Shown: one piece after another, positions 62,793 to 64,000 of the stretch
Layout of the letters: each line of letters opens with the position of its first letter
How positions within the stretch are numbered: the stretch's first letter is position 1
Assembly: GCF_027921845.1 (NCBI RefSeq)
Contig: NZ_BSEN01000011.1
Location: 1-64,000 of the forward strand
DNA length: 64,000 nucleotides
Reading direction: 5' to 3'
Origin: Leifsonia poae
GTDB taxonomy: Bacteria; Actinomycetota; Actinomycetes; Actinomycetales; Microbacteriaceae
Translations under genes and position numbers: made by a program
The notes under the pieces: generated by a model
The model's input: only the letters and a program-made list of their open reading frames with translations
Told to the model about the DNA's origin: nothing
Databases searched by the model: none

Positions 62793-64000
<1,208 letters not shown>

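Overview
The window is high-GC actinobacterial chromosome. Very high GC, GTG starts, many ATGA/GTGA start-stop overlaps, leaderless-looking promoters, a DUF222 (13E12-type) protein, a 6C small RNA, a tad pilus locus and a canonical actinobacterial LexA box all point to Actinomycetia. The gene content best fits the family Microbacteriaceae (Leifsonia-like); the genus is an inference from recalled family gene content. No phage, insertion sequence, CRISPR array or replication origin was seen. Most of the sequence is densely packed housekeeping and accessory metabolism.

Layout. 1-2.1 kb: 5' part of a DUF222 gene and an SDR oxidoreductase. 2.2-5.9 kb: an FMN riboswitch and ribD-ribE-ribBA-ribH, a complete riboflavin operon. 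6-9.3 kb: a DUF2269 membrane protein, an MHS-type MFS transporter and an ArsR/SRPBCC/ABM trio. 9.3-15.1 kb: a drug-type ABC-2 transporter, a GAP-family membrane protein and a small HTH protein followed by an ABC exporter. 15.1-18.6 kb: GTP-dependent PEP carboxykinase divergent from a RamB/ScfR-like regulator, with a perfect palindrome between them. 18.6-25.8 kb: an eight-gene minus-strand cassette for branched-chain or related 2-oxo-acid breakdown (E1 alpha, E1 beta, a free lipoyl protein, an alpha/beta hydrolase, an Lrp/AsnC regulator, an aldehyde dehydrogenase, a thiolase and an HSD10-like dehydrogenase). 25.9-34.3 kb: an MMPL exporter, nicotinamidase, a D,D-carboxypeptidase, a secreted PKD/propeller protein, a lipoprotein and a DUF1801 protein. 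34.3-41.6 kb: tRNA-Thr, a TetR regulator, a secreted TAP-like hydrolase, then holB-tmk-topA. 42.1-45.7 kb: a tad pilus locus with the 6C RNA at its head. 45.8-52.3 kb: acetyl-CoA synthetase, RidA, a DUF4177 protein, a PonA-type penicillin-binding protein, a metallophosphoesterase and tRNA-Pro. 52.4-58.1 kb: a luciferase-like monooxygenase, a wall-anchored-looking protein, a DUF4012 protein, UDP-glucose dehydrogenase and thymidine kinase. 58.2-61.6 kb: a response regulator, a pseudo-histidine-kinase and a histidine kinase. 61.6-64 kb: a LexA-controlled radical SAM protein and a truncated ABC-F protein.

Gene order from holB/topA through tad, 6C RNA, acsA, RidA, ponA and the metallophosphoesterase resembles the Rv3644c-Rv3683 region of Mycobacterium tuberculosis (from memory), so this is an old conserved actinobacterial neighbourhood.

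The most distinctive observations are: (1) a kinase/pseudokinase/regulator trio whose second membrane protein has Arg where the phospho-acceptor His should be; (2) a lipoyl domain and an alpha/beta hydrolase encoded in the same reading frame and separated by one stop codon, which looks like a split AcoC-type E2; (3) a perfect LexA box on the radical SAM gene; (4) a palindrome between pckG and the RamB-like gene; and (5) a recurrent pattern of 14-21 bp tandem repeats at gene ends and between genes, alongside very long perfect terminator hairpins.
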